This document shows, in pieces, positions 1-13,759 of a DNA stretch of 64,000 nucleotides (position 1 is its first letter; every line of letters starts with the position of its first letter). The notes below the pieces were generated by a model. That model had not been told where the DNA came from. It searched no databases and saw only the letters and a list, made by a program, of their open reading frames with translations. Position numbers and translations under genes: made by a program. The stretch is from positions 152,315-216,314 of the forward strand of contig CAUYLG010051109.1 in assembly GCA_963573385.1 (NCBI GenBank), written 5' to 3'. Origin of the DNA: Cacajao melanocephalus. Lineage: Eukaryota > Chordata > Mammalia > Primates > Pitheciidae.

Positions 1-529
1 TTTTTTTTGGTCTTTGGGTGGGATATGTAATAAGAAAAAGCCTGCAGGCTTCTAAGGTAGGTAGTGGGTTCAAGGCAGGTGTCCTCACCCACTGAAGTGA
101 GGACTGCAACAATCTGGCCTCCATCCCCTCCTCCGGAATGGAATGAGGAGTGGTGACCACAGAGCCACAAGAGCATGCTGTTCACCAAGAGCCTTGCTCC
201 CTGAAAAAAATGCGTTAGCACCTTGGAATGGGCCATGGACACTGATGTAATAATTTATAATTGGCATATGAATATCTTTTTGTAAAACAAATTAACAAAG
301 TTGTGACACTTCCCGCCTATCAAGCTATAGATAACACACATATGAAGAGATAACTGATGAGAGGTACACAAAACTATGTGAACGATTTGAAGCAGCAGCT
401 AGAAATAATCTTTTCCCTTCGAGCTCCCATGAACTCTGATTCTCTCTTTTGCATCTTGTGTTTCAGTGACTCAGCAAATACTCACTGGGCACTGACCACA
501 TGCCTCTCCCAGAGCATGGGCCGCATCCT

Positions 530-640
530 ACCCTACGTCACAGTTATAATCCATCCTGGCCTCGAAGCCCCCTGAGGGCAAGGTCACTCCCTCTCCCCCT
601 ACAGTGCTTGCCACAGCCATACGGAGGTTGACTGCAGGAA
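530..640 (+). mobile_element. L2-like fragment (weak)
   Basis: GAAGCCCCCTGAGGGCAAGG and CTACAGTGCTTGCCACAGCC recall the L2 terminus. The match is too short to be sure. Confidence 0.35.
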
Positions 641-784
641 GAACATGGAAGCATGGCTGCCCTGATTTACCAGGGCACATGTGGCAGGGTCTGGGGGCCC
701 TGAGATGTTCTCCTAGTGGGAGCTGGGAGAACAAGAGAGGGGCCAGGCCCTCCTCTACACTGCTGCATCCATCAGCTCATCTGT

Positions 785-931
785 TCATTCATTCTTCAGT
801 CTTGTATTTGTATCTAATTTATTCCATACATCCTTACAGTAATCTGTCTGGGAGGAATTATTTTCCTCATTTTAGAGTAAGCAAACTAACAGAGGTAAAG
901 TATTCAAAGCCAAAAAAAAAAAAAAAAAAAA
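785..931 (-). mobile_element. MIR fragment followed by a 19-A run
   Basis: TTATTTTCCTCATTTTAGAG and the AACAGAGGTAAAGTA segment match the reversed MIR. The A-run at 913-931 lies just past it. Confidence 0.65.
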
Positions 932-3900
932 CGAAGTAATTATTTAATTTAAACTAATATTAGAACCCAAGGTCTCTCTGAGGTCAGCTATGATACGTTA
1001 CCTGCCAAGCTGGGCATGACAACAAACAAGACACACTTTAAAATTTATCTGGCACTTGTAGGAAAATTGTTGCCATGAAGGAAAGAGAATACCCCCAAAC
1101 TCTTCTGTGTGAGAACCAAGACTTAGGGTCTAGCATTATGTTGTCAGTTATGTGGCCCAACGAGAGATGTAGAAAAAGGCTTTACATTACATTGTTTCCT
1201 CTAAATTAAAAAACAAACAAAACATGTTTACTATCCTACTGAGTTATTGTCAGGGACATTTTAGTTAAACAATGGTCCACATAACAAACCCACGGAGGAA
1301 ACTGGCGGTTCAGCTCTTGCACACATACAGGCATACCAGCTCCGGAACAGCACACAGCAGCTCCGGAACTCCAGAGCATGGCCGACCTGCTACCTTATTT
1401 AATCTTGATGACCTAAAAAGTGGTCAGTGGGCAAATTAATCCAGAGAAAAGGAGTGTGGAATCTATGTCAGAGAAAGCCAATACAAGTTCAAAGGAAAGC
1501 ACATCTCATCCCAATCTGAGCTGAAACCCACACGTACAGAAGGCTAAAATTCTACAAAAAATGGAGTGGTTTATGTGAAGTGCTTCACTTAGTCAAACTC
1601 TCTGTACCAATTATATGCATTTAACAAAATTATAGAGCATAAGTACAAAACTAATCTGTTTCTTTTCATTCAAATAATTTAGATTCTGCTTTCTGATTTA
1701 GTCTTCTGATGTACATATGTCATTCTAAGCAAAGAATGTGTATGCTGTTAGGCATACATTCTGTTTTTCTCAATCAATGAGTAGACGGTATTTCTGAGAC
1801 ATTCTAAAGAGGCTCTTCTTTTTATAGGGGTTAAAAATTCTACGAAAATACTCCTTAAATTTAAAACTAACTTACATTTTCCCTGATACTCTTATTAAAA
1901 TTGGTTTCTTTGGAGTATACATTCAATTTAACTAAGTTCAATTCTTTTAATTTCAAACATGGGAGGAAAACACATATTACAACTCAGCTGAACTCTCAGC
2001 AAGCAAGTGTAATGTGATGACAGTTGCCATCTTCTGGGAGAAAGCTATGGCTCCTGGATGTTAAAGGCAGGGCATGATAGTAAGCAGCAGCAGCTCTCTT
2101 CATCAGCTCTACGCCTTCTTTAAATTCCACTGAGGATGGCAGTTTGGATGGAGACCCCAAAATCTATTCTGTCCATCTGTTTTATTATTCTTAGAACAAC
2201 TGTCAAAAGTTGCCCAGGGATCAAGTTGCAAACATACTAATTTGCCTTTGAAAAGTAGGCCCTGGGGGAATTCTGGAACTCTGCTTATAAATTCAGAATC
2301 CCATCAGCCAGCAAGCCTGCCCTACCCTTTGTGGAGGTATGAGACTTTGCACTTCCAGGCATACATCTGCCTCAAAGCCGGGATGCACTGATATACTCAC
2401 ATCCCACTTCATAGGCAAATGAAGGGAGAACCAAAGGGACTTGGCATCTTAAGGGCTGGCTTGTTCCACGACAAGCAGAGCCCGAGTTTTCAGGAGGCAG
2501 CCCCTTCATTGATGTTGGTGGATTAAGGACCAAAGCTTTGTGCTGGAGAGTTTAAACAAGTGGACAAGGCAGAGGGACAACATATTCTGTACTCTTTTAT
2601 ATTCTGGGACCAAAGAAGAAAACCGAAGACTGAAAGCATTAGAAAAAATAAGCTAAAGAAAGATATAAAATATAAACCACTAAACATTGTAGTATTTCAT
2701 TTTTGTGATTCTCATGAAAAAAGTTACAAAGAGACCATCCGAACATACAGAATATCGGATGCAGGTTTTCTAAGGAAAACAGAAATCTCCCAAGAATTGG
2801 CTATTTAAAATATTGCAGCATTTTGGGGACATGCTATCCTCTTGGAAACTAAAGCAGCTGTGCACTTCTCAAGTTGAATATATTAAAGGCATGTGCAAAG
2901 CACAATGTAAACATTAAAGAGCATCTGGACTCCCTAAGTGGCTGGCACACGGGACACCTGATCATCACGGAGGATAACAGGGAGTGAGCACCAGCATGGA
3001 ACCCCACAGCATCCTTCCTTCCCCTACCCTGGCCCCGAGGTCTCTATCAAAGGCTTTCAAAGCACAGGGCCTCAGAAATGTATGTGAAGCACAAAATTCG
3101 AAGTACCCCTTTTAGAGTTTGGTAAAATCCCTCAGTGGTAAAATAGAAAGGATATCCTTTCAAGGCTAACATGATGGCATTTGGGTTGTATTTACCCCCA
3201 GATTACCAAAAAAGTATTCTGCTTTGATTAAAAAATTTAGTTGAGTGTGTTGCAAATTACTCCAGCACAGAAACCTGCTGTGAGCTCACTGCATACGCCA
3301 GCACAGACTCTGCACAGAAGGGACCACCATTTGGACTTGCCTGCTTTGTCCTTCTTTGGCTTTGCAGCGTCTCTTATTCTAATAAGGCATGTATTATCCT
3401 TTTTAGAGATTTGAATAACAGAAAGTCTCACTTTCAAAATATTGCTTATAATCCCAGAGTCTACTAAATGTCTGTGGATGCTGTTTATGGCATTCTGTTC
3501 CTTTCAAAATGGGACTGATAATTAGTAAACTGAAATTTGATTAATGTTGGATTAAGAGGTTCTGATGTCTCACTGCAATGTGTTATTTCAGTCTGTGGGC
3601 ACTAGAAGAGATTCTCTTTAGGAAACTTGTTTCCTTCCCTTTCCAGAATAGTTAAGGTGGGCTTAAAACCCTGATTTTTTTTTTTTAAGAGTTAGGTTTG
3701 TAGTCAGCAGTTTATAATGTAGGATTCAGTTTTCTTTTGTTTTTCCTCACCGTTTTTTGTTTGTTCTCACTTTGAAGCTGGGGCCAATGAATTAACTATT
3801 TAAGAGAAAACAAAATGAACTGAAATAAAAGTCTTCCTCCAAAAATTCCAAGGCTGGGCCTTCTTGGTTGCGTCGCAGTGATTTGGCATGGATAAACGAT

Positions 3901-4689
3901 TCAGACAGCTTTAGATCTCACCAGGCTTTCTTTTGATAATATTAAGAACTCTTCTGAAAACAAAGGACCTGTCTGATATAAGTATCAAAGCCTATGAAAA
4001 TGACTAGATAATATTTACATGAAAAACTAATAAATGTATACTACTTTGTGCTTTTTTAAAGTTAAGGTTTTATTAGGATTGATTAGGGTTAAAAATTGAT
4101 TGATTAAAAAGTCCTATAATGGCCAGACTTTTTTCTATGCTTCATGGCCAGAAGATTCCATGTTTCTTCCTTGCCTGTGTTTTCACATTCATAAGCTTGT
4201 TTGCCTACTGCTGAAAAGTGTGGAAGAATCAGGAATAATGGCTCCCTTTGAAGCTCTGTCATTCTCAAAGTAACCATCTGAATGCTAAAGAAATATTGTC
4301 ATTTACAGAATGACCTTTTGCTCTGTGAATATTCAGACATTAATAAATGTTAAATGCTTAGCAATCCTAGCAGCACTATGAAAAAGGTAAGTCGGGTGAG
4401 CAAATACCCTCTTGCATGCTTTTGATATGACGACCATTTCCACTTTTCTAACAGCTTTCTAATAGCAAAAATGTATTTGGGAACAACAGTGGAATTTGTG
4501 TCATCATGACCAAATGATTACGGTGCAAACCCGAGATTCTTCTGGGGCCCAGCAGGCTTCTGGTCCCTATGGAAACGAAACCTCAGATATTGTCCTCCAC
4601 TCAGCTGGAGGACCAGGCACCAGGAGGCTTTTGTGCTTGGTGAGATTTCTTCCACAACCTTCCCGCAACAGACCCTAGTGCTTCCTCCA

Positions 4690-4930
4690 GACTCTTTTCT
4701 AATTGAGATGCAAATTAATCTATCTGGCTGATTACACTTCCCTTAAAGCTACTGACAAATGCAGCTGTAACCAGAGTTTGCGGACTTTCCAACAAGTGAC
4801 TTCAGCTGTCAGTATTTGCATGCGCAGCCAAGGCCCGCCCGCTCCAAGCCTCAGAGCCCTGGAGAGTGTCCTTTAGGCATTACAAGCCCGTTTTATTTAT
4901 GTGTATAAAATTTGCATACAATTAAGAGTT
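4690..4930. promoter_or_regulatory. Candidate conserved non-coding element (octamer/homeodomain-rich)
   Basis: This repeat-free intronic block contains ATGCAAATTAAT (4709-4720, a POU octamer joined to a TAAT core), a CAGCTG E-box near 4802, an ATTTGCATGC octamer-like site near 4813 and a locally CG-rich AAGGCCCGCCCGC stretch. The calls come from motif density only; conservation has not been measured. Confidence 0.35.
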
Positions 4931-5414
4931 TTTAAAACACCCCACAACTAGGTCCCTAGGATTTATAAATGGACTCTGACACTGAAATTAAGGCCTTTTC
5001 AGACACTTCTTTCTGACCCAGGTCTAGAGAGTCACTCACTCCTTTCCCAGGAGGCCAAGGCTTTGATGGAACATCTCCTTCCCACTTCCTTCTTGTCTGC
5101 AAGGTTTCTGACTTTAACAATGTTTGAATTCAATCTCTCTCTCAAAAACTAACTAAATAAACTTACGGCTTTTAAGAAAATGGGATCACTTCCTGTACAG
5201 TGATCTCAATAAGATTCCATTAATTTCAAATCAAATATAAAGTTATCATTCTAATGGTCAAGATTCCCATATAAATGTCCTTCAATACTTTGGGGTGATA
5301 ATGTTAGAATGATTATTTAGAGCACAATAAAAATATGCACAAAGCACTCTATCCTTCAGTAAGGAGAAAAAAACACAAAATCCAATTTTTCGGTAAAAAT
5401 TTTTTGTTTCCTCT

Positions 5415-5485
5415 TAAATACTATGTATTTTTGAGTTCCTACTATGTGCCAGGTGCTATTTTAACTGTTCAGTATCCAGATGTAA
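5415..5485 (-). mobile_element. MIR fragment
   Basis: GAGTTCCTACTATGTGCCAGG followed by TGCTATTTTAACTG is a clear reversed MIR segment. Confidence 0.7.
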
Positions 5486-6499
5486 ACTAAACATTCAAAA
5501 ACGGAAAAGAGGGAGTTAATGTATATTTATATATATACATATTCTATTCCTAGGGTTATATTTCACCTTGGAAAATTAGGATTTCAATTTTGAAAAAATG
5601 TCATTTTGTAAAATGTACTTTTGTCTTCTGTTTTCCAAAATGTTTCTTATCAAATTCTTACTCTCCAGCTCCTTCCCTCCCCTGCCAGGCCTTCACACAC
5701 ACATACTCATAATATACTGGGGGACAGCCGCAGAGTAAAAACAAGGCCTCCACTGGGAAAGCCAGCACTGCTGCAGGAGTGCCTCATCTGAGACAGATGA
5801 GGATAGAGGAGGCCCAGGCTGGCAAGCAGTGAGTCAGAGGGGAGACGGCTGTGGGAGGGTGAGGGGTCCTTGGCACAGGAGGGCCTCAAGGGCAGTGTGC
5901 AGGGTGGGGTATAGCAGAGTGGCTGAGAGGGGACTCCCAGGGTAGGGGTCATCCCAGTGGGAAGCAGCATGCTCTCTCTGATGGCTGACAGTGAGAGGCA
6001 GTGACCCAATGAGGATAGAGCTGAGAGACGGAAGGAGAGGAAGAAGGAAGAATGAGGCTGTTCTTGATATTTCCCTAGGCGGAGCATCAGCCTGGTTTCT
6101 CCACAGGCTGTGAGGTTGAGAATAACTTCTCCTGAAGGGATGATTTTTTTTTTTTCTAACAATGAGAAGTCACTCTGCAGCAAAAATAGCAAAGTGTACC
6201 GCCTTCTCTCCAGATTTCTTCTGTACATTTGCACTTCTCACAGGCCTTATTTCCATGCACCAAGGGTAGAGGGCAGCTCTGACCCCCGGAAGCCAGCCTT
6301 TCACACAGAAGAGGATCTTCTGCAAGGCACTGAATGAACAGCATTCTACCCACCTTTATTTTAGCACCTACAATGGTAAAAAGGAAGTATTTCCTGAGGC
6401 CTAACTCCACAGTTAGGTGGTTCCAGTTTTTACAACAGAGGTTTGAAACTCCAGTATTTGCGAGGGCCAGGTTAATAAAATGAAAACAACTGCAGGTAA

Positions 6500-6560
6500 C
6501 GCCTGCTGGGCTTTCACGGAGGACCAGGCACTGTTTTACCTGCTTGGCCCATTAGCCCTC
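6500..6560 (-). mobile_element. MIR-like fragment (weak)
   Basis: ACCAGGCACTGTTTTACCTG with CCCATTAGCCCTCTCACCAA resembles the reversed MIR. It is short and uncertain. Confidence 0.45.
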
Positions 6561-9419
6561 TCACCAACTCAGAGAGACCAAATGGTGGGTGCCATGGTGG
6601 TGGTGCCTGCCCCAGGCTTGAGCACTGGAGAGACGCCGGGAGGGACTGAAGTGACCAGGACAGCACATGTTCTGTGGAGAGACTGATCGCTGTCAGTAGA
6701 AGGAAGGCTCCATAGGGTCAGATATTCTGATTCTTCAAGGGAAGTCTAAAGTATAGATTTTTTTAAAATGCAGGCTCTCCCAATTTTTCAGCATGGCTGA
6801 CAAACTCAATTTTTAGTTTTGTGTTTTGGTAGTGTGAGGAGGACAACTGCAGTTAAAACAAAGCCCATCTGTGGGCTGGATTGGGTGTGTAGGCAGCTCG
6901 TCTGCCTACTTTGGTTTTTGAACGTTTGACTTAACACTGAGATAAAGCTGCTTCCTGGTTGCCTCTGTTCACTGGTCCCAGTTCTGCAGACTGACATCCT
7001 CTTTAGAAACCTCAGACTCCTGAAACAATTCCTTCTTGGTTTTAACGGCTCCCCATTTGGTTACAGTTTTTCTGAACTGGCTCCGGGTTGGTCGAGGTCC
7101 CTTTCAAAATGTGGCCCCAGCGCAGCACACCACCTTTGGATGCTCCCTGAGGCTGCAGGAGCACAGGCCATAGTTCCTGTGACTGGACCTCCCATTTCCT
7201 ATGCTGAGGTCTCAAGAGAATGCTGGTGTGGCTGGCTGTTGCATCACTCTTGTCTCTCTTCTCCACTCTGCGGCCAAACAAAATCCTCAGACATTGTTCA
7301 CAATGACTGCTATCAAACCACATCAACCTCACCCTGCACTCAGGCTGCTGATTATCCAAAGTCCAGTACATAACATTACATTCTACCCTCTTAAACCTCC
7401 TCTTGCTGGCTTGGGCCTGGAAGTCTCTCATTTGTTGAGATAATTGTAATGTGTGACTTTGCTTCGTGTCAAATTAGTTAACCCCCTCAGCTTTCTTGCA
7501 AATGATGGCTTGATAAACATAGACCTTTGTGAAAGTTACTGAAAAAACTGTTGAATGGAAGAGGGGTTAGGCAAAGCTGTGGCATCGAAACCACACCCAG
7601 GGACATAAAGCTCCCCACTGACTGGTGCCCATGAATTAATACATTTTAGATTTGGCCACAATGAAATCACCGGGCTCTCAGGGGCCTATACTTCTCTCTT
7701 ACACCTGCCAGATAATAATAATATTTTATCTTAGAGTTTACCAAAATCAAGATGTATATGCTTCCTCTAATCTCTGGAAATAGTAATCGTAAAAAACACA
7801 CAGTAAGTGTGTCTGGGATACTTGATTCTTCATCAATATTCTGAAGGCTCACAAGCTATTTAGTAACCTAGTCTAAGAATTTTATAAAGGATCCACGCAA
7901 CATTCCAAAATTCATCCTTTAATCCTTTTTGAAAACAAAGAAAATATTTTTCTGTTTCCAGTTTGGGGTACATCCTTTATTCTACATGATTTCTAAAAAA
8001 AATCAGTTCTTGTGGTTCTGAGAGCATTTGTTCTACAATCAGATACAGGTGGCCCTGAAGTCTGGAGCTTACTGGCAAGAGTCAGTCTTTTTTTATTTTA
8101 TTTTTTATTGTATCCTTAGTGACTTGAGTTTTAATTCATCCACTAAGGCACTTCTCTGTCCCTTCCCATTTGAAGGAGATGTGACAGAGAAAATGAAGGG
8201 TCATCGAGATAATGGCTAACCATGCCCACCTGCTAATTTACAGGGTCAGGAGCTCCTCTTTGAATCTTGACATGCATATTTCAACTATGAATGTGTCGGA
8301 GACCGCAACCTTGTGCAGCTATATGGGTTGCTCCTCCATCCCTCTCCTTTTTCTCCGAGGAATAAAGTTTTTAATAAAAATCCCCTTATTAAAAATCTCT
8401 AATTCCTCACTTCCTTTTACAGTCTCCAACCACCCAGGGGAATATGTGATTTCTTCCTCTGAACTCTTTTTTTTTTAAGGTGCTTCCCAAGTGTCTTGGG
8501 TACAGGTCTACTAGTATTTTTCTCCCATTGTTTTTTTTTCCCTCCCATTCTTATATAAACTCTAGTAAAAGCTCATTACTTTTTGCAACATCCAAAGTCA
8601 AAAATCCATTCTTTCAAATTACTAAGAAATGAATCCAAAACAAAAAGAGTGGTGCCTCTCGTTTGCTTCATCTGTCTTCTGAGAGATGAGATTGTTTGCC
8701 AGCCGCGAACTGATCAAACACGTGTCACCTTCGGTTGATTGTACATTGGAGCTGATATCAAGTAGTAGAAATCCCCACTACGCTATATTTTGCTTTGGGC
8801 CTGTTTAGAAATTTGGATTAGAAGAGCATGGCCTCCCTCCCATCTGGGGTCTAACCCCATTCTGGCTGTTGCTCTTAAATGCGGCCCCTTTCCCATGCAT
8901 TTTTCATTCACAGGCACTTGTTGATCGCACCCAGGAGTGTTTTCTTTGTGGTGCTGCTATTGTCTGATACGTTTTAACTTCTTACGTTGCAGTAATTCAG
9001 TTCTAGGTCCTCTTATACCCAGGTGAAATATACCAAGTTTTCACCTCCAGGTGAAAACTTGAGTCTGCTGGAACCAGTCATAGATAAAACCACCCAATAG
9101 GATGTCTCTTTCTTGGCCAGTCTGCTGAAACTAACCCTTCACTTCTCTCTTTCTTGCTTTTCTGTGAAATCATTCTCTCCTCTCCCCCTGCCTTTCTCTA
9201 TCTCTACTGGCTCTTTTCAAGCCAACTTTTCCAATGGCCCAGAGAGTTCTGTCTGCAATTCTCTTCTCATACCACTCTCCACACCCCCTCAAATCTAGTC
9301 CACCTCCTTTACCTAGATATCCAATCCATCATCCATTCCCTGCCACTGCCTTTGATGAGACCCCTGCTCTCTCTCAGAACCCCTTCCATGACCTCTTAAA
9401 TGCTTTCATCACCTCCGTC

Positions 9420-9420
<1 letters not shown>

Positions 9421-9469
<49 letters not shown>
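9421..9469 (+). repeat. (TG)n microsatellite, about 24 perfect units
   Basis: A 49-bp perfect TG run. Its length makes length polymorphism likely. Confidence 0.97.
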
Positions 9470-9470
<1 letters not shown>

Positions 9471-11950
9471 TGTCCTATACTCTGCCATATGGAAGCATCT
9501 GTCATTCTCAAGTGATGATGTGATGTGATCTTTCAAAGCTTGGTCCGTGAACAAACACTGGCCCCTCACTTGGAGTATCTTCACATTTCCATTCCTGATG
9601 GCAAGGACCATGCCTGGCACATGGCAGGGGCACTGTAAATATGGACAAATGCTCACTTGTGCTTCCTGGCAAAATAGAACACATGGTACCATTTGACTTC
9701 TTTTCTGAAATGTATGGAGATGGATGGAAGAAATTAAAGATCGGTCCAAGAAAAAGAACCAAAGATCCCAATGAGGAAAAAAGAAACAAGGTTGCTACAG
9801 CTTTAGGGAGAGGAGTCATTTTTGAAGATGTGTAAATTCATAGCAGAATTTAGCAATGAGATTCAAGGTCATGGGTCTAAGAGAGAGACATTCTGGTATT
9901 CTCAAACATATATGTTAACTGAAAATGAAAGTAAATTTTACTTGTGAAAGAATGAGATACAAAATTACTTTTTCTTAGGCAGCCCAGTTCTCTCCATCAA
10001 ATGCTGATAGTTACCGCGAGTAGAGATGGTGAATGCCATTGAGACTATTGTTCTATTGAAGTGGACGTTTATTTTAAAAAGCCACCATCCGTTTGATTTG
10101 TTGTGAACTCCTCCTAATGGGCACACTGCATATTGTGCGGCAACCTTTTTCCTGAAACAAGTTATCTGATGAGGAGAATGAAAGCCCTGGCTCAAAGGGT
10201 TGTGGAAACTTCTATCTGACCAAGGTTTGATTTTGGAATCTTTAGTTGGCTTGGGAATAGTAAACATAACATGTGGCAAGCTTCCCATTTACAACCCTCT
10301 AGGCACAGGAATAGGCTCTCTGATTGCCCATGAGGGATAGAAAAGGCAGATGGCAGGTGAGTTGGCCCTCATCACTCAGAAAAGCAGTGACCACAGGATG
10401 AAGGCTCCACTTGACAGATTTGATTTAGCCCTCGGAGGATATCACAGGAGAACCCAGGAGGGGCAAAGAGGCTGGACTGAACCGTTCCTGAGGGTGCTTT
10501 CCAATAACACCTTTACTGTGCTTACACTTTTTTAAAATCATATAAGACAATGGTATTTTTCAGTCTTCTATGTGCCTTTGCTGCAGAGTTGCAACTATTT
10601 ACCCAGCCAAGGGCCCCCAAACAAGAACTCCTTTGATACTGATTCTAACTGCATTTACTTCTCAAAAAAACCCCCAAAGGGCAAATTTGCTCCAGCAATG
10701 CCCCCATCATCAGCTTAATCAGAAATGTTGCATTTTCTTAAACATAGTGAACAAAATTATTATGTAACTGCCCATATTTCCACTTCTAGTTAAATATTAT
10801 AAAAACAGAATCTCAACAGACATGATTTTAAGGCAGTTAAGTAACAGTCATTAGCTGGGGGAGAGGACAGAGAGGTAAGAGTAACTACTCCAAAGTAATT
10901 CCATTAGCTCATGTCTTTAGTTGTCATCAGGTTCTATGTTTGGCTATGTATGTCCCCTCTCTAAAAGATTTATACAAAGTCTCAACTAAACATGTCCTTT
11001 GTTCATGAAACAGTCACTACGATCCCTAGAAAGCGAATAACATTTGGATGAAGTGAGCAGTTTGGCAATGTTTTCTACTTAACAAGTATAATCTAAATAT
11101 CGGAAACAAAGTGGGGATACAGGGTTGCCTACATAAAACAGTCTGAGTTGACAAAGAAATGTCTTTTCTTTGTCGGCACTCACCAGTGTACGTAGGACCC
11201 CAGGGAAACAGGTAATAGTAATTCCTTCTCAGAATTTTTTGTCTTGTAAATAAACTTTTATTCTAGGGCTGTTCCCACAAGCTGCTTCATTTAGTAACAG
11301 ATCCTGGTTCTTATGCCAATACAATTTCACCAAGATATATGCTGCCAGGCTTTAAGAAGGGAATCAACTCTAATAAACACCCAGGAATAGAGATCACCAG
11401 CTTGTACTGGGGTGTTTTGGGGCAGGCTGCAGGCAGGGCTTTATGGGCGTGTGACCTGAACATCTACACATGGGAAGTGTGTTCCCTCTATGTTGAATAT
11501 TCATGGAAGCCGACTCCCCTGAGGAATCACACTCTCCTTCTGATTCAGAACTTGCTTTAAACGCAGAAAGAAAGCAGTAGTGCCCCAAGAAACATGAACA
11601 CCAAGGAATCCTATCATATCCTTTCATAGTTGTGTTACTTCCCTGTGTTAGCTGACCACTTATGGTGAAATGATGATGCAGAAGGAAAAAGCATAGCCTC
11701 TTTTCCTGCCAATCCTCTCTTGCTAATCAATAAACTGACAGTACAGAGTATTGGTAGAATATGTGCACATGAAAAGTGACTACTCAGTTGGTTTTGTGTG
11801 GTGTTCCCATTCTTCTGTTAAGAACAAAATATATACGCATGCATAAGCCATGAAATATGAATTGCACAATTTTGTTGATTCCATATATAAGCTAAATAAC
11901 TCATATTTGCACATTAAACTGGCATTGCACAACATAAAGAAAAATGGTAT

Positions 11951-12040
11951 GTCTGCAAACATACCACCCAAAATGCGCTTGATCTTGTCTGACCTCAGAA
12001 GCTAAGCAGGGTTGGGCCCAGCTAGTACTTGGATGGGAGA
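11951..12040 (+). pseudogene. 5S rRNA pseudogene, 3' truncated
   Basis: About 90 bases align with human 5S rRNA from its first base. CATACCACCC is intact, followed by a diverged GATCTYGTCTGA segment. The internal box A region AGCTAAGCAGG and the box C region TAGTACTTGGATGGGAGA are well preserved. Homology stops after GGGAGA, so the last 30 or so bases of the gene are lost. There are several substitutions and the T-run terminator is missing, so this is one of the many dispersed 5S pseudogenes. The Alu at 12068 inserted just downstream. Confidence 0.9.
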
Positions 12041-12059
12041 TGAGTGACAGATAATGCTA

Positions 12060-12373
<314 letters not shown>

Positions 12374-12939
12374 GATAATGCTAACAATTTAAATCTTTAA
12401 CCTTTCTTTCTTTAGAACAAATACTACATGGCAAATAAAGAATACCATGACAAGTTGAGAGAGTGCAGACAAATGGGAAAACCTTTATTTAAAGGCATTC
12501 TTTCCTATTTTTTGAAAAAGGAGCCCTACGTTTTCATTTTGTGCTGGGACCCACGGGTTATACAGCCAGCCCTGGTTCTGCGTGTGCTCAAGGTACTGCT
12601 GACCTGCTCAGCCCTTGCGGGGCTTGCACAGGCTTGGGGTGATGGGCCCTACACTCACTCCCCACTTATTGCACCTGACATCAGGCAGCTGTGGGAGTTT
12701 ACTCTGGGATGCTGTGCTAAGATGAGAACTTCCAAGGTGGGCATGAGCAGAAAGAGTTAGGGAAGTTTGGCTTCCTCAGGGATCAACCAGAACACCATCT
12801 CTTCTGGAATCTGGCTCTTGGGTCCATCACAGGCACCTGATGGACTTGAATATGCATACAATCCCAGAAAAACGCAAGTTTATCACTCATGAACAATCTG
12901 AGTCCTTGTACCCTCTGCGGGGAATGCCATCCCTGCTCT

Positions 12940-13225
12940 CTGAGGACCGCTTCTCTTTCATCCCTCCAATTTCAGCCCAAATGCTCTCTCCTCAGAGGCC
13001 TTTCTGTGCCCTGACCCTTCTTTACCCCAACTCTCTATTAATTAATAATTTATTTATAGAACTTCTCTCAATTCATATATGTTTTTAATCTATGTGTGGG
13101 TTTTCTCTGTGAAGCATGTGGATGCAAACCTGGCTACCTCTCTCCCTGCTGTAGCCTCAGCTCTTAGCACTGGACTTGGCAATAGTGAGTCCACAGTAGT
13201 TGTTTGGAAAATGAATAAATGTAAC
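12940..13225 (+). mobile_element. L2 LINE 3' end
   Basis: TTTCAGCCCAAATGCTCTCT, CTCAGAGGCCTTTCTGTGCCC, TTAATAATTTATTTATAGAAC and a degraded GAATAAATG terminus follow the order of the L2 3' end. Confidence 0.8.
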
Positions 13226-13431
13226 AAGACACCCATAATTAGAATTTGTTAGATTATTCAGTGGTTTTCAAATTTCAAATCTAAGACTTATCTCAATAAA
13301 GCAGCAAATTCCAGACATCAGGTATGACATAATCAACGGAATTCAGACTTTTGCCAAACCATATGTGGACTTGGATTTAACAAAACATAAAGGAAATGAT
13401 CATTAATAGCTTAGGTAGATATAGCTGTGCG

Positions 13432-13748
<317 letters not shown>

Positions 13749-13759
13749 TATAGTTCTTA

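Larger units (their letters stand above)
932..11950 (-). other. RALGAPA2: RALGAPA2 intron, 3'-most part (no exon found)
   Basis: About 11 kb with few recognisable repeats: short MIR pieces near 5415 and 6500, a TG microsatellite at 9421 and the candidate element at 4690. A G- and purine-rich stretch lies at about 5780-6060. A pyrimidine-rich L2-like or low-complexity stretch lies at about 9110-9420. Open frames here (up to 175 codons) show no homology I recognise and are best explained by chance. The last RALGAPA2 exon is not visible. Confidence 0.7.

Noticed and set aside
5707..6234. 175-codon open frame on the minus strand
   Set aside because: No recognisable domain and low-complexity Ser/Leu-rich composition. 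It lies in a purine-rich stretch where stops are rare on this strand, and has no splice-consistent link to the RALGAPA2 frame.
9560..9640. MIR or L2 remnant (CATGCCTGGCACATGGCAGG)
   Set aside because: Only one short motif fits and the flanks do not extend the match, so it was not annotated.
12428..12760. 110-codon + strand open frame just after an Alu
   Set aside because: Opposite strand to the gene, with no homology I recognise and no supporting promoter or splice context.
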